From NCBI GenBank assembly GCA_963836355.1, contig CAWIJO010000010.1, positions 620,001 through 684,000 of the forward strand: a stretch of 64,000 nt of DNA. The letters run 5' to 3'. Source of the stretch: Palsa-506 sp963836355. Its GTDB lineage: Bacteria; Actinomycetota; Actinomycetes; Streptosporangiales; Streptosporangiaceae. Each line of letters starts with the position of its first letter. Position 1 is the first letter of the stretch. Shown piece by piece: positions 26,061 through 33,174 of the stretch. The position numbers and the translations under genes are program-made. The notes under the pieces were generated by a model. It worked only from the letters and a program-made list of their open reading frames with translations, did no database searches and was not told the origin of the DNA.

Positions 26061-26135
26061 GCGATAGCCGCCGCGGGCGGCGTCGGCTGGCCTGTTCATA
26101 GGCGGCGCAGATGATCGTCACAGCGCCGGCCGAGC

Positions 26136-28757
26136 GTGCGCAGGCTGGACACTTTCCTCCGCAGCCGGTTCCCGTTCTCGGCGCAGATCACCATCGCCGA
26201 CAACGGCAGCACGGACGGAACGTGGGCCGTGGCAGCCGGACTGGCCGCCGAGCTTGAGTTCGTCCGGGCCGTCCGGCTCGCGCAGGCCGGGCGCGGCCGG
26301 GCGCTGCGCTCGATCTGGGCGAGCAGTAACGCTGACGTGCTGGCTTACCTCGATGTCGATTTGTCGACGGGCCTGAACGCGCTGCTGCCGCTGGTGGCGC
26401 CGCTGGTCTCCGGGCACAGCGATGTGGCCATCGGCACCAGGCTGGCCCGCGGCGCCCGGGTGATCAGGGGCCCGCGGCGGGAGATCATCTCCCGCTGCTA
26501 CAACCTGCTGCTGCACGCGACGCTCGGGGCCAGGTTCTCCGACGCGCAATGCGGGTTCAAGGCGATCAGCGCCACGCGGGCCCGGGTGCTGCTGCCGCTG
26601 ACCCGGGATCCCGGCTGGTTCTTCGACACCGAGCTGCTGGTGCTCGCCCAGCAGGCCGGGCTGCGCATCCACGAGGTGCCGGTCGACTGGACCGATGACA
26701 CCGACTCCCGGGTGCACGTGATCGCGACCATCCTCGCCAACCTGCGCGGCATCATCCGGCTCGGCTGGGGACTGCTGCGCGCCATGACCGCTGCAGCGAT
26801 CGACACCCGGTCCGGCCGGGTGGCCGGCCGGACCGGGACGGGCCACCGTGCCAGCAGCGGGCGCCTGCGCGGGCTGCTGGCCGGCTCCGGGCAGCCAGTC
26901 TGGGCCAGGCCAGCGCTGCTCATCCTGCTGGCCGCTACCGCCGTCCTCTACCTGGCCGGGCTGGACCGCAGCGCGTGGGCCAACGACTTCTACTCGGCGG
27001 CCGTGCAGGCCGGCGCTGCCAGCTGGAAGGCGTTCTTCTTCGGGTCGTTCGACGCGTCCGGCTTCATCACGGTGGACAAGACGCCGGCCTCGCTGTGGGT
27101 GATGGACCTGTCCGCCCGCGTCTTCGGCCTGAACTACTGGAGCGTGCTGGTGCCGCAGGCGCTGGCAGGCGTGGCGTGCGTCGCAGTGCTGCACGCCGCG
27201 GTGCGGCGGTGGTTCGGGCCTGCTGCTGGGCTGCTGGCCGGGGCCGTGCTCGCGCTGACCCCGGTGGCCGCGCTGATGTTCCGGTTCAACAACCCGGACG
27301 CGCTGCTGGTGCTGCTGCTGACGCTCGCCGCCTACGCGATGACGCGGGCGATCGAGTCCGGCCGGACCCGGTGGATCGCGCTGGCCGGCGCCCTGATCGG
27401 ATTCGGGTTCCTGACCAAGATGCTGCAGGCATTGCTGGTCCTGCCGCCGTTCGCGCTGGCCTACCTGGTCGCCGGGCCGCCGCGGCTGGGGCGCCGCCTG
27501 CGGCAGCTGCTGGCCGGGGCGGCCGCGATGGTCATCTCGGCCGGCTGGCGGGTGGCCGCCGTCATGCTGACCCCGGCCGCGGACCGTCCCTACGTAGGCG
27601 GCTCCACCAGCAACAGCATCCTGCAACTCGCCCTTGGCTATAACGGGCTCGGGCGGCTGGACGGGAACGAGACCGGCTCGGTCGGCTTCGGCGGCGCCGG
27701 TGGCAGGGCTGGCGGTGGCGGGGCTGGCGGTGGCGGGCAGGGCGCGGCGTTCGGCGGCTCCACCGGGCTGACCCGGCTGTTCGGCCCCGTGATGGGCGGG
27801 CAGGTCAGCTGGCTGTTGCCGGCCGCCCTGGTCGCGCTCGCAGCGCTGCTGTGGCTGTCCCGGCGGGCTCCGCGGACCGACCGGACCCGCGCCGCCATGC
27901 TGATCTGGGGCGGATCGCTGCTGGTCACGGGCTTGGTGTTCAGCTTCATGGCCGGGATCATCCACCCGTACTACACGGTCGCGCTTGCGCCAGCCATCGG
28001 CGCGCTCGTCGGCATCGGCGCCGTCACGGCCTGGCGGGTCCGTGCTGCACGGCCGGGCCGGGCAATCCTGGCTGCCGGGCTGGCCGTGACCGCCCTGTGG
28101 GCCTACGACCTGCTCGCGCGCACCCCGTCGTGGCAGCCACTGCTGCGGGTGCTCGTGCTGGTAACCGGCCTGGGCGCGGCCGCCGCGTTCGCTGCCGGGC
28201 CGTGGCTGGGCAGGCCGGCCGGCCAGGCCCGCACGGCCCGCGGCAGGGCGGTGCTCGGGCTGGCCGCCGTTCCGGTCGCGCTGTTCGCGATCTTCGCCGG
28301 GCCGGCCGCGTACACCCTGGCCACAGTCACGACCACGCACACCGGGGCGATCCCGTCGGCCGGGCCGTCGGCCGCGACGGCCGGTGGCCCGGGCGGCGCC
28401 GGTGGCCCGGGCGGCGCTGGCGGTCCGGGCGGCGCTGGCGGTCCGGGCGGCGCTGGCGGTCCGGGCGGCGGCTTCCGGCCGCCGGGCGCACGAGGCGGGA
28501 CCGGCAGCCAGGGCACCTTCCCGGGCCAGGGTTCCGGCGCCGGCCGGGCAGCGGGGACTGGCGGGACGGCCCAGGGCGGCGCCGGCCAGCGGCCGGTCGG
28601 CGCGACGGCCGGGCAAGGCCAGCCAGGCGGCGGCACGGTCCGGGGCGGGCCAGGCGGCGGCCTGGGCGGCATCGGCGCCGGCGGCCTGGGCGGCAATACC
28701 CAGGTGAGCACGAAGCTGGTGAAGCTGCTCGGGGCGGAGGCGTCCCGCTACCGCTAG
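26136..28757 (+). CDS. GT2-GT39 fusion glycosyltransferase, cut by an in-frame amber codon
   Basis: 873 codons. Residues 1-215 are a GT2 (DPM1/GtrB-like) domain: ITIADNGSTDGTW, YLDVDLSTG, QCGFKAIS, DTELLVLAQQAG. Its first strand with the VVxPVYNE motif is missing, since the frame opens only at GTG 26136. Residues 265-790 are a GT39/ArnT-like integral membrane transferase with about 12 helices (GLDRSAWANDFYSAA, GFITVDKTPASLWV) and Gly-rich loops. Translation ends at TAG 28755, but the homologous C-terminal domain continues in the same frame to 29036. Members use polyprenyl-phosphate sugars to glycosylate surface targets. Activity is doubtful given damage at both ends. Confidence 0.8.
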   Translation: MRRLDTFLRSRFPFSAQITIADNGSTDGTWAVAAGLAAELEFVRAVRLAQAGRGRALRSIWASSNADVLAYLDVDLSTGLNALLPLVAPLVSGHSDVAIGTRLARGARVIRGPRREIISRCYNLLLHATLGARFSDAQCGFKAISATRARVLLPLTRDPGWFFDTELLVLAQQAGLRIHEVPVDWTDDTDSRVHVIATILANLRGIIRLGWGLLRAMTAAAIDTRSGRVAGRTGTGHRASSGRLRGLLAGSGQPVWARPALLILLAATAVLYLAGLDRSAWANDFYSAAVQAGAASWKAFFFGSFDASGFITVDKTPASLWVMDLSARVFGLNYWSVLVPQALAGVACVAVLHAAVRRWFGPAAGLLAGAVLALTPVAALMFRFNNPDALLVLLLTLAAYAMTRAIESGRTRWIALAGALIGFGFLTKMLQALLVLPPFALAYLVAGPPRLGRRLRQLLAGAAAMVISAGWRVAAVMLTPAADRPYVGGSTSNSILQLALGYNGLGRLDGNETGSVGFGGAGGRAGGGGAGGGGQGAAFGGSTGLTRLFGPVMGGQVSWLLPAALVALAALLWLSRRAPRTDRTRAAMLIWGGSLLVTGLVFSFMAGIIHPYYTVALAPAIGALVGIGAVTAWRVRAARPGRAILAAGLAVTALWAYDLLARTPSWQPLLRVLVLVTGLGAAAAFAAGPWLGRPAGQARTARGRAVLGLAAVPVALFAIFAGPAAYTLATVTTTHTGAIPSAGPSAATAGGPGGAGGPGGAGGPGGAGGPGGAGGPGGGFRPPGARGGTGSQGTFPGQGSGAGRAAGTGGTAQGGAGQRPVGATAGQGQPGGGTVRGGPGGGLGGIGAGGLGGNTQVSTKLVKLLGAEASRYR
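28383..28472 (+). repeat. 18-bp tandem repeat x5 coding Gly-Gly-Pro-Gly-Gly-Ala
   Basis: Five consecutive 18-base units (GGCGGTCCGGGCGGCGCT and close variants) inside the glycosyltransferase gene, encoding a Gly/Pro/Ala-rich extracellular loop. The unit length keeps the reading frame. Confidence 0.9.
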
Positions 28758-29036
28758 GCCGCGGCGACGGCCGGCACGCAGAGCGCCGCGCCACTGCAGC
28801 TGGCTACCGGCCAGCCGATGCTGGCCATCGGAGGCTTCAACGGCTCGGACCCGGCACCGACGCTGGCCGGGTTCAAGAAGCTGGTCGCGGCCGGCCAGAT
28901 TCATTACTTCGGCGGCGCCAACTCCAGCAGCTTCGGCGGCGGCACCGGATCGGCGGCACAAAACACCAGCTGGGTTGCCGCGCATTTCACCGCGCAGGCC
29001 GTCGGCGGCGTCACCGTCTACGACCTCAGCCGGTAG
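28758..29036 (+). pseudogene. Stranded C-terminal domain of the glycosyltransferase
   Basis: In the same frame directly after the amber codon the sequence continues AAATAGTQSAAPLQLATGQP, MLAIGGFNGSDPAPTLAGFK, KLVAAGQIHYFGG and ends VTVYDLSR-stop. This is the usual extracellular end of such GT39 proteins. The family residue at the stop position is Trp in the members I remember (SRYxW), so a single TGG to TAG change explains the break. Confidence 0.75.
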
Positions 29037-29088
29037 GCGCTGCACGGCAGGCAGTCGATACTGGCGCCGACGGCCCGGCCTGCCTCAG

Positions 29089-30018
29089 TCAGGCCGGCTG
29101 GCCGCCTGGGCCGGCCGGACGCAGGCCGGCCAGGTCGAGGAGATCAGCCAGGATCTGGCTGAATGCGGTGGCGGCAAGCGTGAGGTGCCCTTCGCCCGGC
29201 AGCAGGTGCGCACGCGCGCCGGGCAGCTGCCCGGCCAGCCAGGTGCCGTGCGCGAACGGCACCATCCGGTCCTGGCCGCCCTGCCAGATGGTGATGGGCA
29301 CCCCGGCGCCGTTCCCGCCGCCGGTCAGCGCGAAGCCCCAGTCCTGCACGAAAGCCAGGTCGTCGTCACGCCAGCCCGCGATGCCGGTGGCCAGCGCGGC
29401 ACGGAAGTACTCAGCAAGGTATTCGGCGAAGTCCCCGCTAACCGCCTCCTTGTCGGCGTCGGAGGCTAGCCCGCCCAGTGCCTTCGTGAGCGCAGCCGGG
29501 GTAATGTCCCGGAGCTCGTCCGCGGCCGCCTCGAGCAGGCTGGTCAGCGCCGTCTCGCCGTCGGCGGCGGCGGTGAACTCCTGGACGTTCTCTGGCGCCA
29601 TGTCGCCGAGCCAGTCCAGCCGATCGCTGCCATGCGGCGCAATCCCGGCGACCGACGCGGCGGCCAGGCATCGTCCTGGCAGCAGCGCCGCGCAGGCCAG
29701 TGCGTGCGGGCCGCCGCCCGACCAGCCCGCGGTGACGAATGACCCGGCGCCCAGGTGATCCAGGATCGCGGTGACATCGGCGACCGCATCGGCGACCAGC
29801 CTGCCAGGCTGCTGGGTGGACGAGCCATAGCCAGGCCGGGCATATAGCACGGTCCGCAGGCCGAGGTCCGTCGCGGCATCGGTCATCGGGCCGTGGCCGA
29901 CGACGCCGCCGGGAGTGCCGGCATGGAGCACGAACGGCAGCCCGTCCGCGGGGCCGAGGGTCATTACCTCCAGCGTCCTGCCGTCCTGAGCCGGGACGGT
30001 CAGACGTTCAGCTGTCAT
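29089..30018 (-). CDS. Alpha/beta hydrolase
   Basis: 309 residues with a complete alpha/beta-hydrolase core: HAGTPGGV at the oxyanion loop, YARPGYGSS, nucleophile Ser in TAGWSGGGPHALA, an acid near GGQDRMVPF and the catalytic His in LPGEGHLTL. The cap is about 100 residues. It resembles generic soluble esterases or haloalkane-dehalogenase-like enzymes; the substrate is unknown. ATG 30018 (MTAERLTVPAQDG) matches the family N-terminus; the longer frame upstream is Pro/Arg-rich and lacks conservation. Confidence 0.88.
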   Translation of the reverse strand: MTAERLTVPAQDGRTLEVMTLGPADGLPFVLHAGTPGGVVGHGPMTDAATDLGLRTVLYARPGYGSSTQQPGRLVADAVADVTAILDHLGAGSFVTAGWSGGGPHALACAALLPGRCLAAASVAGIAPHGSDRLDWLGDMAPENVQEFTAAADGETALTSLLEAAADELRDITPAALTKALGGLASDADKEAVSGDFAEYLAEYFRAALATGIAGWRDDDLAFVQDWGFALTGGGNGAGVPITIWQGGQDRMVPFAHGTWLAGQLPGARAHLLPGEGHLTLAATAFSQILADLLDLAGLRPAGPGGQPA

Positions 30019-30274
30019 GGGCCGAGGGTAGCCGGGCCGCCCCGCGGCTTCCGCACCTGGGCAGGCCGGATCGTCCCCTCGGCCAGGCCGCTTGCCAGGG
30101 CCCGCTGGGATGCGCAGTGCGACGGGCCGGCCGGCCTGGTGCGTCATTCGACAGTGGTTACGATTTATCCGGCGCGGACCGGCTAAATGTCAACCATTGC
30201 CGGATACCGCGTTGGCGGTGTTTCGCACGAGGCTGGTGAGGCCTAGGTTGCGCTGTCGCCGGACACGGTTAACG

Positions 30275-30853
30275 TCAAGCGCCGGGCCCCGGCGCCGTCT
30301 TCCGCCAGACGCGCTCGCCGTCGATCACGTCATCGGTCACGGCGAGGCCTGCCCGGGCGGCAACCCCGGCGGACGCCAGATGGTCCGGGTGAATGCAGGC
30401 CGTGATGACCATGGTGCCCTGGCCGAGCAACCAGCCCACCAGCCCGGCGGCGGCCTCCGCGGCGTAGCCGCGGCCCTGCCAGGGCCGGCCGACGATCCAG
30501 GCCACCTCGGCATGCGTCCCGCCCCCGGCATGCGTCGCGTCCCTGGTGCCCGTCCCGATCCTGGTGCCCGTCCCGGTCCTGGTAACTGTTGCCTGCACCG
30601 TGCCAACGGCCTGCCCGCTCCCCCGCAGCCGCACGATCCAGTTGAGCCAGCTCACCGCCGGATCCGGGGAGCCGGCCAGCAGCCGCGCATAGCGGGCCTG
30701 CAGCTCCGCCGGGCTGCCCGGCCCCCCGCCGGTGAACTCGTACAGTCGCTCGTCAGCCAGCACACCGGCCATCTGGCCGGCATCAGCTACCCGCAACGGC
30801 GTCAGCAGCAGCCGTCCGGTGCTGATGGCCGCCGCGCTGAGCCAGTCCGCCAT
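30275..30853 (-). CDS. GNAT-family acetyltransferase
   Basis: 192 residues of the RimJ/RimL-like GNAT type. RLLLTPLRVADAGQMAGVLA is at the N-terminus. The acetyl-CoA loop is seen as RPWQGRGYAAEAAAGLV, and the terminal IHPDHLASAGVAARAGL helps bind CoA. A short internal repeat (TGTGTRIGTGTRD) expands the loop between strands 3 and 4. ATG 30853 has GGGAGG eight bases upstream. The acceptor is unknown. Confidence 0.85.
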   Translation of the reverse strand: MADWLSAAAISTGRLLLTPLRVADAGQMAGVLADERLYEFTGGGPGSPAELQARYARLLAGSPDPAVSWLNWIVRLRGSGQAVGTVQATVTRTGTGTRIGTGTRDATHAGGGTHAEVAWIVGRPWQGRGYAAEAAAGLVGWLLGQGTMVITACIHPDHLASAGVAARAGLAVTDDVIDGERVWRKTAPGPGA

Positions 30854-30964
30854 CTGCTGCCTCCCGCGGTGGGCCGGCGGCGCCAGGCCGTGCCGGTAAG
30901 TCCCGGTGCCGGCCGCCACCAGACTGCCAGCACCGGGCTGTCAGGTTCGAGCGCCAGGCTAGCT

Positions 30965-31062
30965 GCTCCGGGCTACCTGCTCCGGGCTACCTGCTCCGGG
31001 CTACCTGCTCCGGGCTACCTGCTCCGGGCTACCTGCTCCGGGCTACCTGCTCCGGGCTACCT
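30965..31062. repeat. 14-bp minisatellite, 7 exact copies
   Basis: GCTCCGGGCTACCT repeated seven times without a single mismatch (30965-31062). The unit is not a multiple of 3. The right end overlaps the end of the G1-peptidase relic: the minus-strand version of the unit begins inside its last codons (GWTQVARSR-stop). Confidence 0.97.
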
Positions 31063-31248
31063 GCGTCCAGCCGCGGGTGCTGTCGGCCAGCACCAGGGTC
31101 CAGGTCGATGTGCCGCTGAACGTCACCGACGCGCTGGGATGGTCGCCAGGGCGGACCGTGTTCGAGTAGTTCACCGGCGCGGCCGGGAACATCTCGCACC
31201 AGCCGTAGTAGACCGGCGTCGCACCATCGTCTTGACATGCAGGCTCCT
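31043..31248 (-). pseudogene. G1-family glutamic endopeptidase remnant
   Basis: Minus-strand reading gives ACQDDGATPVYYGWCEMFPA, then APVNYSNTVRPGDHPSASV and TFSGTSTWTLVLADSTRGWT. This matches the core of G1 (eqolisin) acid proteases, including the segment with the catalytic Glu in YYxWxEMxP. The signal peptide, N-terminal half and C-terminal strands are missing, and a stop appears in the minisatellite. Confidence 0.7.
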
Positions 31249-31611
31249 TTGGCCACGGTGTGACGACTGCGACTAGTCCCCGGAACCTCCAGCTGCCGGC
31301 CGCAGTAACGGGGATCCTGGCGACCGTATAGCGCTGTCAGATCGAGAAAGAACTATGACATGCCAAAGAATTGGCCTTCCCCCGGTCGCGCATGCTCCTC
31401 GTATCGCACCTCCTGCGCAATCTCACGGCGCCCTGGTCACGACTCGCGCCGCCGCGGTCCGCGCTGCCGGACAGTCCGCCGGCAACCCCCGCGGATAGCA
31501 GATCAAAGGCCGGCCCCGCGCCAGCCCGGAGGCGCCGGCGTGATCTTGCGACCGCCGGGCGCCGCTATCAGGGCGTACCGTTGAGATCCTGCGAGCCACC
31601 AGGAGACGCCG
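31249..31611. other. 363-base region before the UbiE-like gene
   Basis: No gene recognised. A less GC-rich patch around 31335-31375 may carry a promoter. The ribosome binding site AGGAG (31601-31605) of the next gene is at the end. Confidence 0.3.
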
Positions 31612-32346
31612 ATGACGCTTCCCGCTGCCGCAAGCGGTAACCGCTTCGCCCAGCGCTTGTTCGCCCCGCTCCCCGCGAGGTACGACCGGCTCGCCGAGAT
31701 CCTGTCGATGGGCCAGAACGGCCGCTGGCGACGGGCCATGGTCGACCAGGTGGCGCCCGCCGCGGGCAAGACTGTGCTCGACGTCGCGTCCGGGACGGCC
31801 GGCGTGGCGCTGCAGCTCGCGGACCGCACGGACGCGCAGATAGTCGGCGTGGACCTTACCGAGCAGATGCTCAGGCAGGGCCAGGCCAATGTCGCCGCGG
31901 CCGGCCGGGCCGACCGGGTGCAGCTGGTGACCGGCCGGGCCGAGCAGCTGCCCTTTCCGGACCGCTCCTTTGACGCGCTCACCTTCACCTACCTGCTGAG
32001 ATACGTGCGCGACCCGCAGGCCACGCTGGCCGAGCTGGCCAGGGTGGTGAAGCCCGGCGCTAGGGTAGCCAGCCTCGAGTTCCTCCGCCCGCCGTCGCCT
32101 TTCTGGCGGTTCTGGTGGTGGCTCTACACCCGGCTGCTGCTGCCCGCTGGCGGCCTGGTCGCCGGCGGCCGCGAATGGTTCATCGTCGGCCGATTCCTCG
32201 GCCCTAACATCTCCCGGCACTACCGGCGGTATCCGGTGTCCTGGACGGTCGACGCCTGGCGGCGGGCGGGCTTCGAGGACGTCGGGGTCAAGGTCATGAG
32301 CCTCGGCGGCGGGCTCGTCATGTGGGGAACCCGTGCCGGTGGCTGA
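31612..32346 (+). CDS. UbiE/MenG-type SAM-dependent methyltransferase
   Basis: 244 residues of class I methyltransferase. SAM motif I is VLDVASGTAGVALQLA, the acidic residue is in IVGVDLTEQML, motif II is LPFPDRSFDALTFTYLLRYV and the post-motif is ELARVVKPGARVASLEFLRP. The order and the N-terminal FDxxAxxYDR-like APLPARYDRLAEILS are those of (demethyl)menaquinone methyltransferases, so quinone methylation is likely. ATG 31612 has AGGAG at the right distance. The following membrane gene starts inside its end. Confidence 0.85.
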   Translation: MTLPAAASGNRFAQRLFAPLPARYDRLAEILSMGQNGRWRRAMVDQVAPAAGKTVLDVASGTAGVALQLADRTDAQIVGVDLTEQMLRQGQANVAAAGRADRVQLVTGRAEQLPFPDRSFDALTFTYLLRYVRDPQATLAELARVVKPGARVASLEFLRPPSPFWRFWWWLYTRLLLPAGGLVAGGREWFIVGRFLGPNISRHYRRYPVSWTVDAWRRAGFEDVGVKVMSLGGGLVMWGTRAGG

Positions 32347-33151
32347 CGGGAGCAGCCCGGGTGCCGCCAGCGCGATGCCACCCGAGCCGGCCGAGCCGGC
32401 CGCGCCAGTCGCCGCCGGGCCAGCCCAGGGCACCCGTCCCGCCTACTACGCTGCCCGCCAGGGCGCCCTGCGGGACTGGTGGACGCTGCTGCACCCGCCG
32501 TACACGGCATGGCATCTGTCGTACGTCGTGATTGGCGCGTCGCTGGCGCCGCGGGTCGGCCTGACCGCCCTGTGCGCGACGCTGATCGCGTTCTTCCTGG
32601 CAGTCGGGCTGTCCGCGCACGCGCTGGACGAATTGCGCGGCCGCCCGCTGCAGACCCGGATACCGGCCGCCGCGCTTACCGCCGTCGCGGCTGCCGGGCT
32701 GGCCGGCGCGGTCGCGCTCGGCATCGCGGGCATCAGCCGGGCCGGCTGGGGGCTGCTGCCGTTCCTGGTGATCGGCCCGATCCTGGTGATCGGCTACAAC
32801 GCCGAGCTGTTCGGCGGCCTCATCCACACCGATTTCGGCTTCGCCGTCGCCTGGGGTGCCTTCCCGGTGCTGACCGCCTACGCCGCGCAGACCGGCGGGC
32901 TGGCCATCGCGCCGGTGCTCGCGGCCGCGGGCGCGCTCGCGCTGTCGTCTGCGCAGCGCCGGCTGAGCACGCCGGCCAGGACCATCCGGCGCCGGACCGC
33001 CAGGGTAGACGGCAGCCTCACACTTGCCACCGGCGAGACCGTGACGCTAGACGCCGCGGCACTGCTCGAGCCGCTGGAGCACGCGCTGCGCGCGCTGTCC
33101 TGGGCGATCGTGCTGCTTGCCGCATCACTGGCCGTCGCCAGGCTCGCCTAA
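32333..33151 (+). CDS. Polytopic membrane protein, UbiA-prenyltransferase-like
   Basis: 272 residues with about eight membrane helices after a Pro/Ala-rich start. LLHPPYTAWHLSYVVIGA and HALDELRGRPLQTRIP recall the first aspartate-containing loop of UbiA-type prenyltransferases, but the second Asp motif is not clear, so the assignment is tentative. GTG 32333 overlaps the last 14 bases of the methyltransferase gene, so the two are co-translated. A shared role in quinone or lipid metabolism is an inference from that pairing. Confidence 0.65.
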   Translation: MPVADGSSPGAASAMPPEPAEPAAPVAAGPAQGTRPAYYAARQGALRDWWTLLHPPYTAWHLSYVVIGASLAPRVGLTALCATLIAFFLAVGLSAHALDELRGRPLQTRIPAAALTAVAAAGLAGAVALGIAGISRAGWGLLPFLVIGPILVIGYNAELFGGLIHTDFGFAVAWGAFPVLTAYAAQTGGLAIAPVLAAAGALALSSAQRRLSTPARTIRRRTARVDGSLTLATGETVTLDAAALLEPLEHALRALSWAIVLLAASLAVARLA

Positions 33152-33174
33152 CGCGGCAGCGCCGCCGCCAAACG

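Noticed and set aside
26118..29045. A 975-codon open frame on the minus strand across the glycosyltransferase gene
   Set aside because: Its Arg/Gln/Pro-rich, repetitive composition is what antisense reading of a high-GC gene gives, and the plus strand shows clear GT2 and GT39 motifs.
30965..31062. The 14-bp repeat considered as a CRISPR array
   Set aside because: The units are directly abutting with no unique spacers and are too short.
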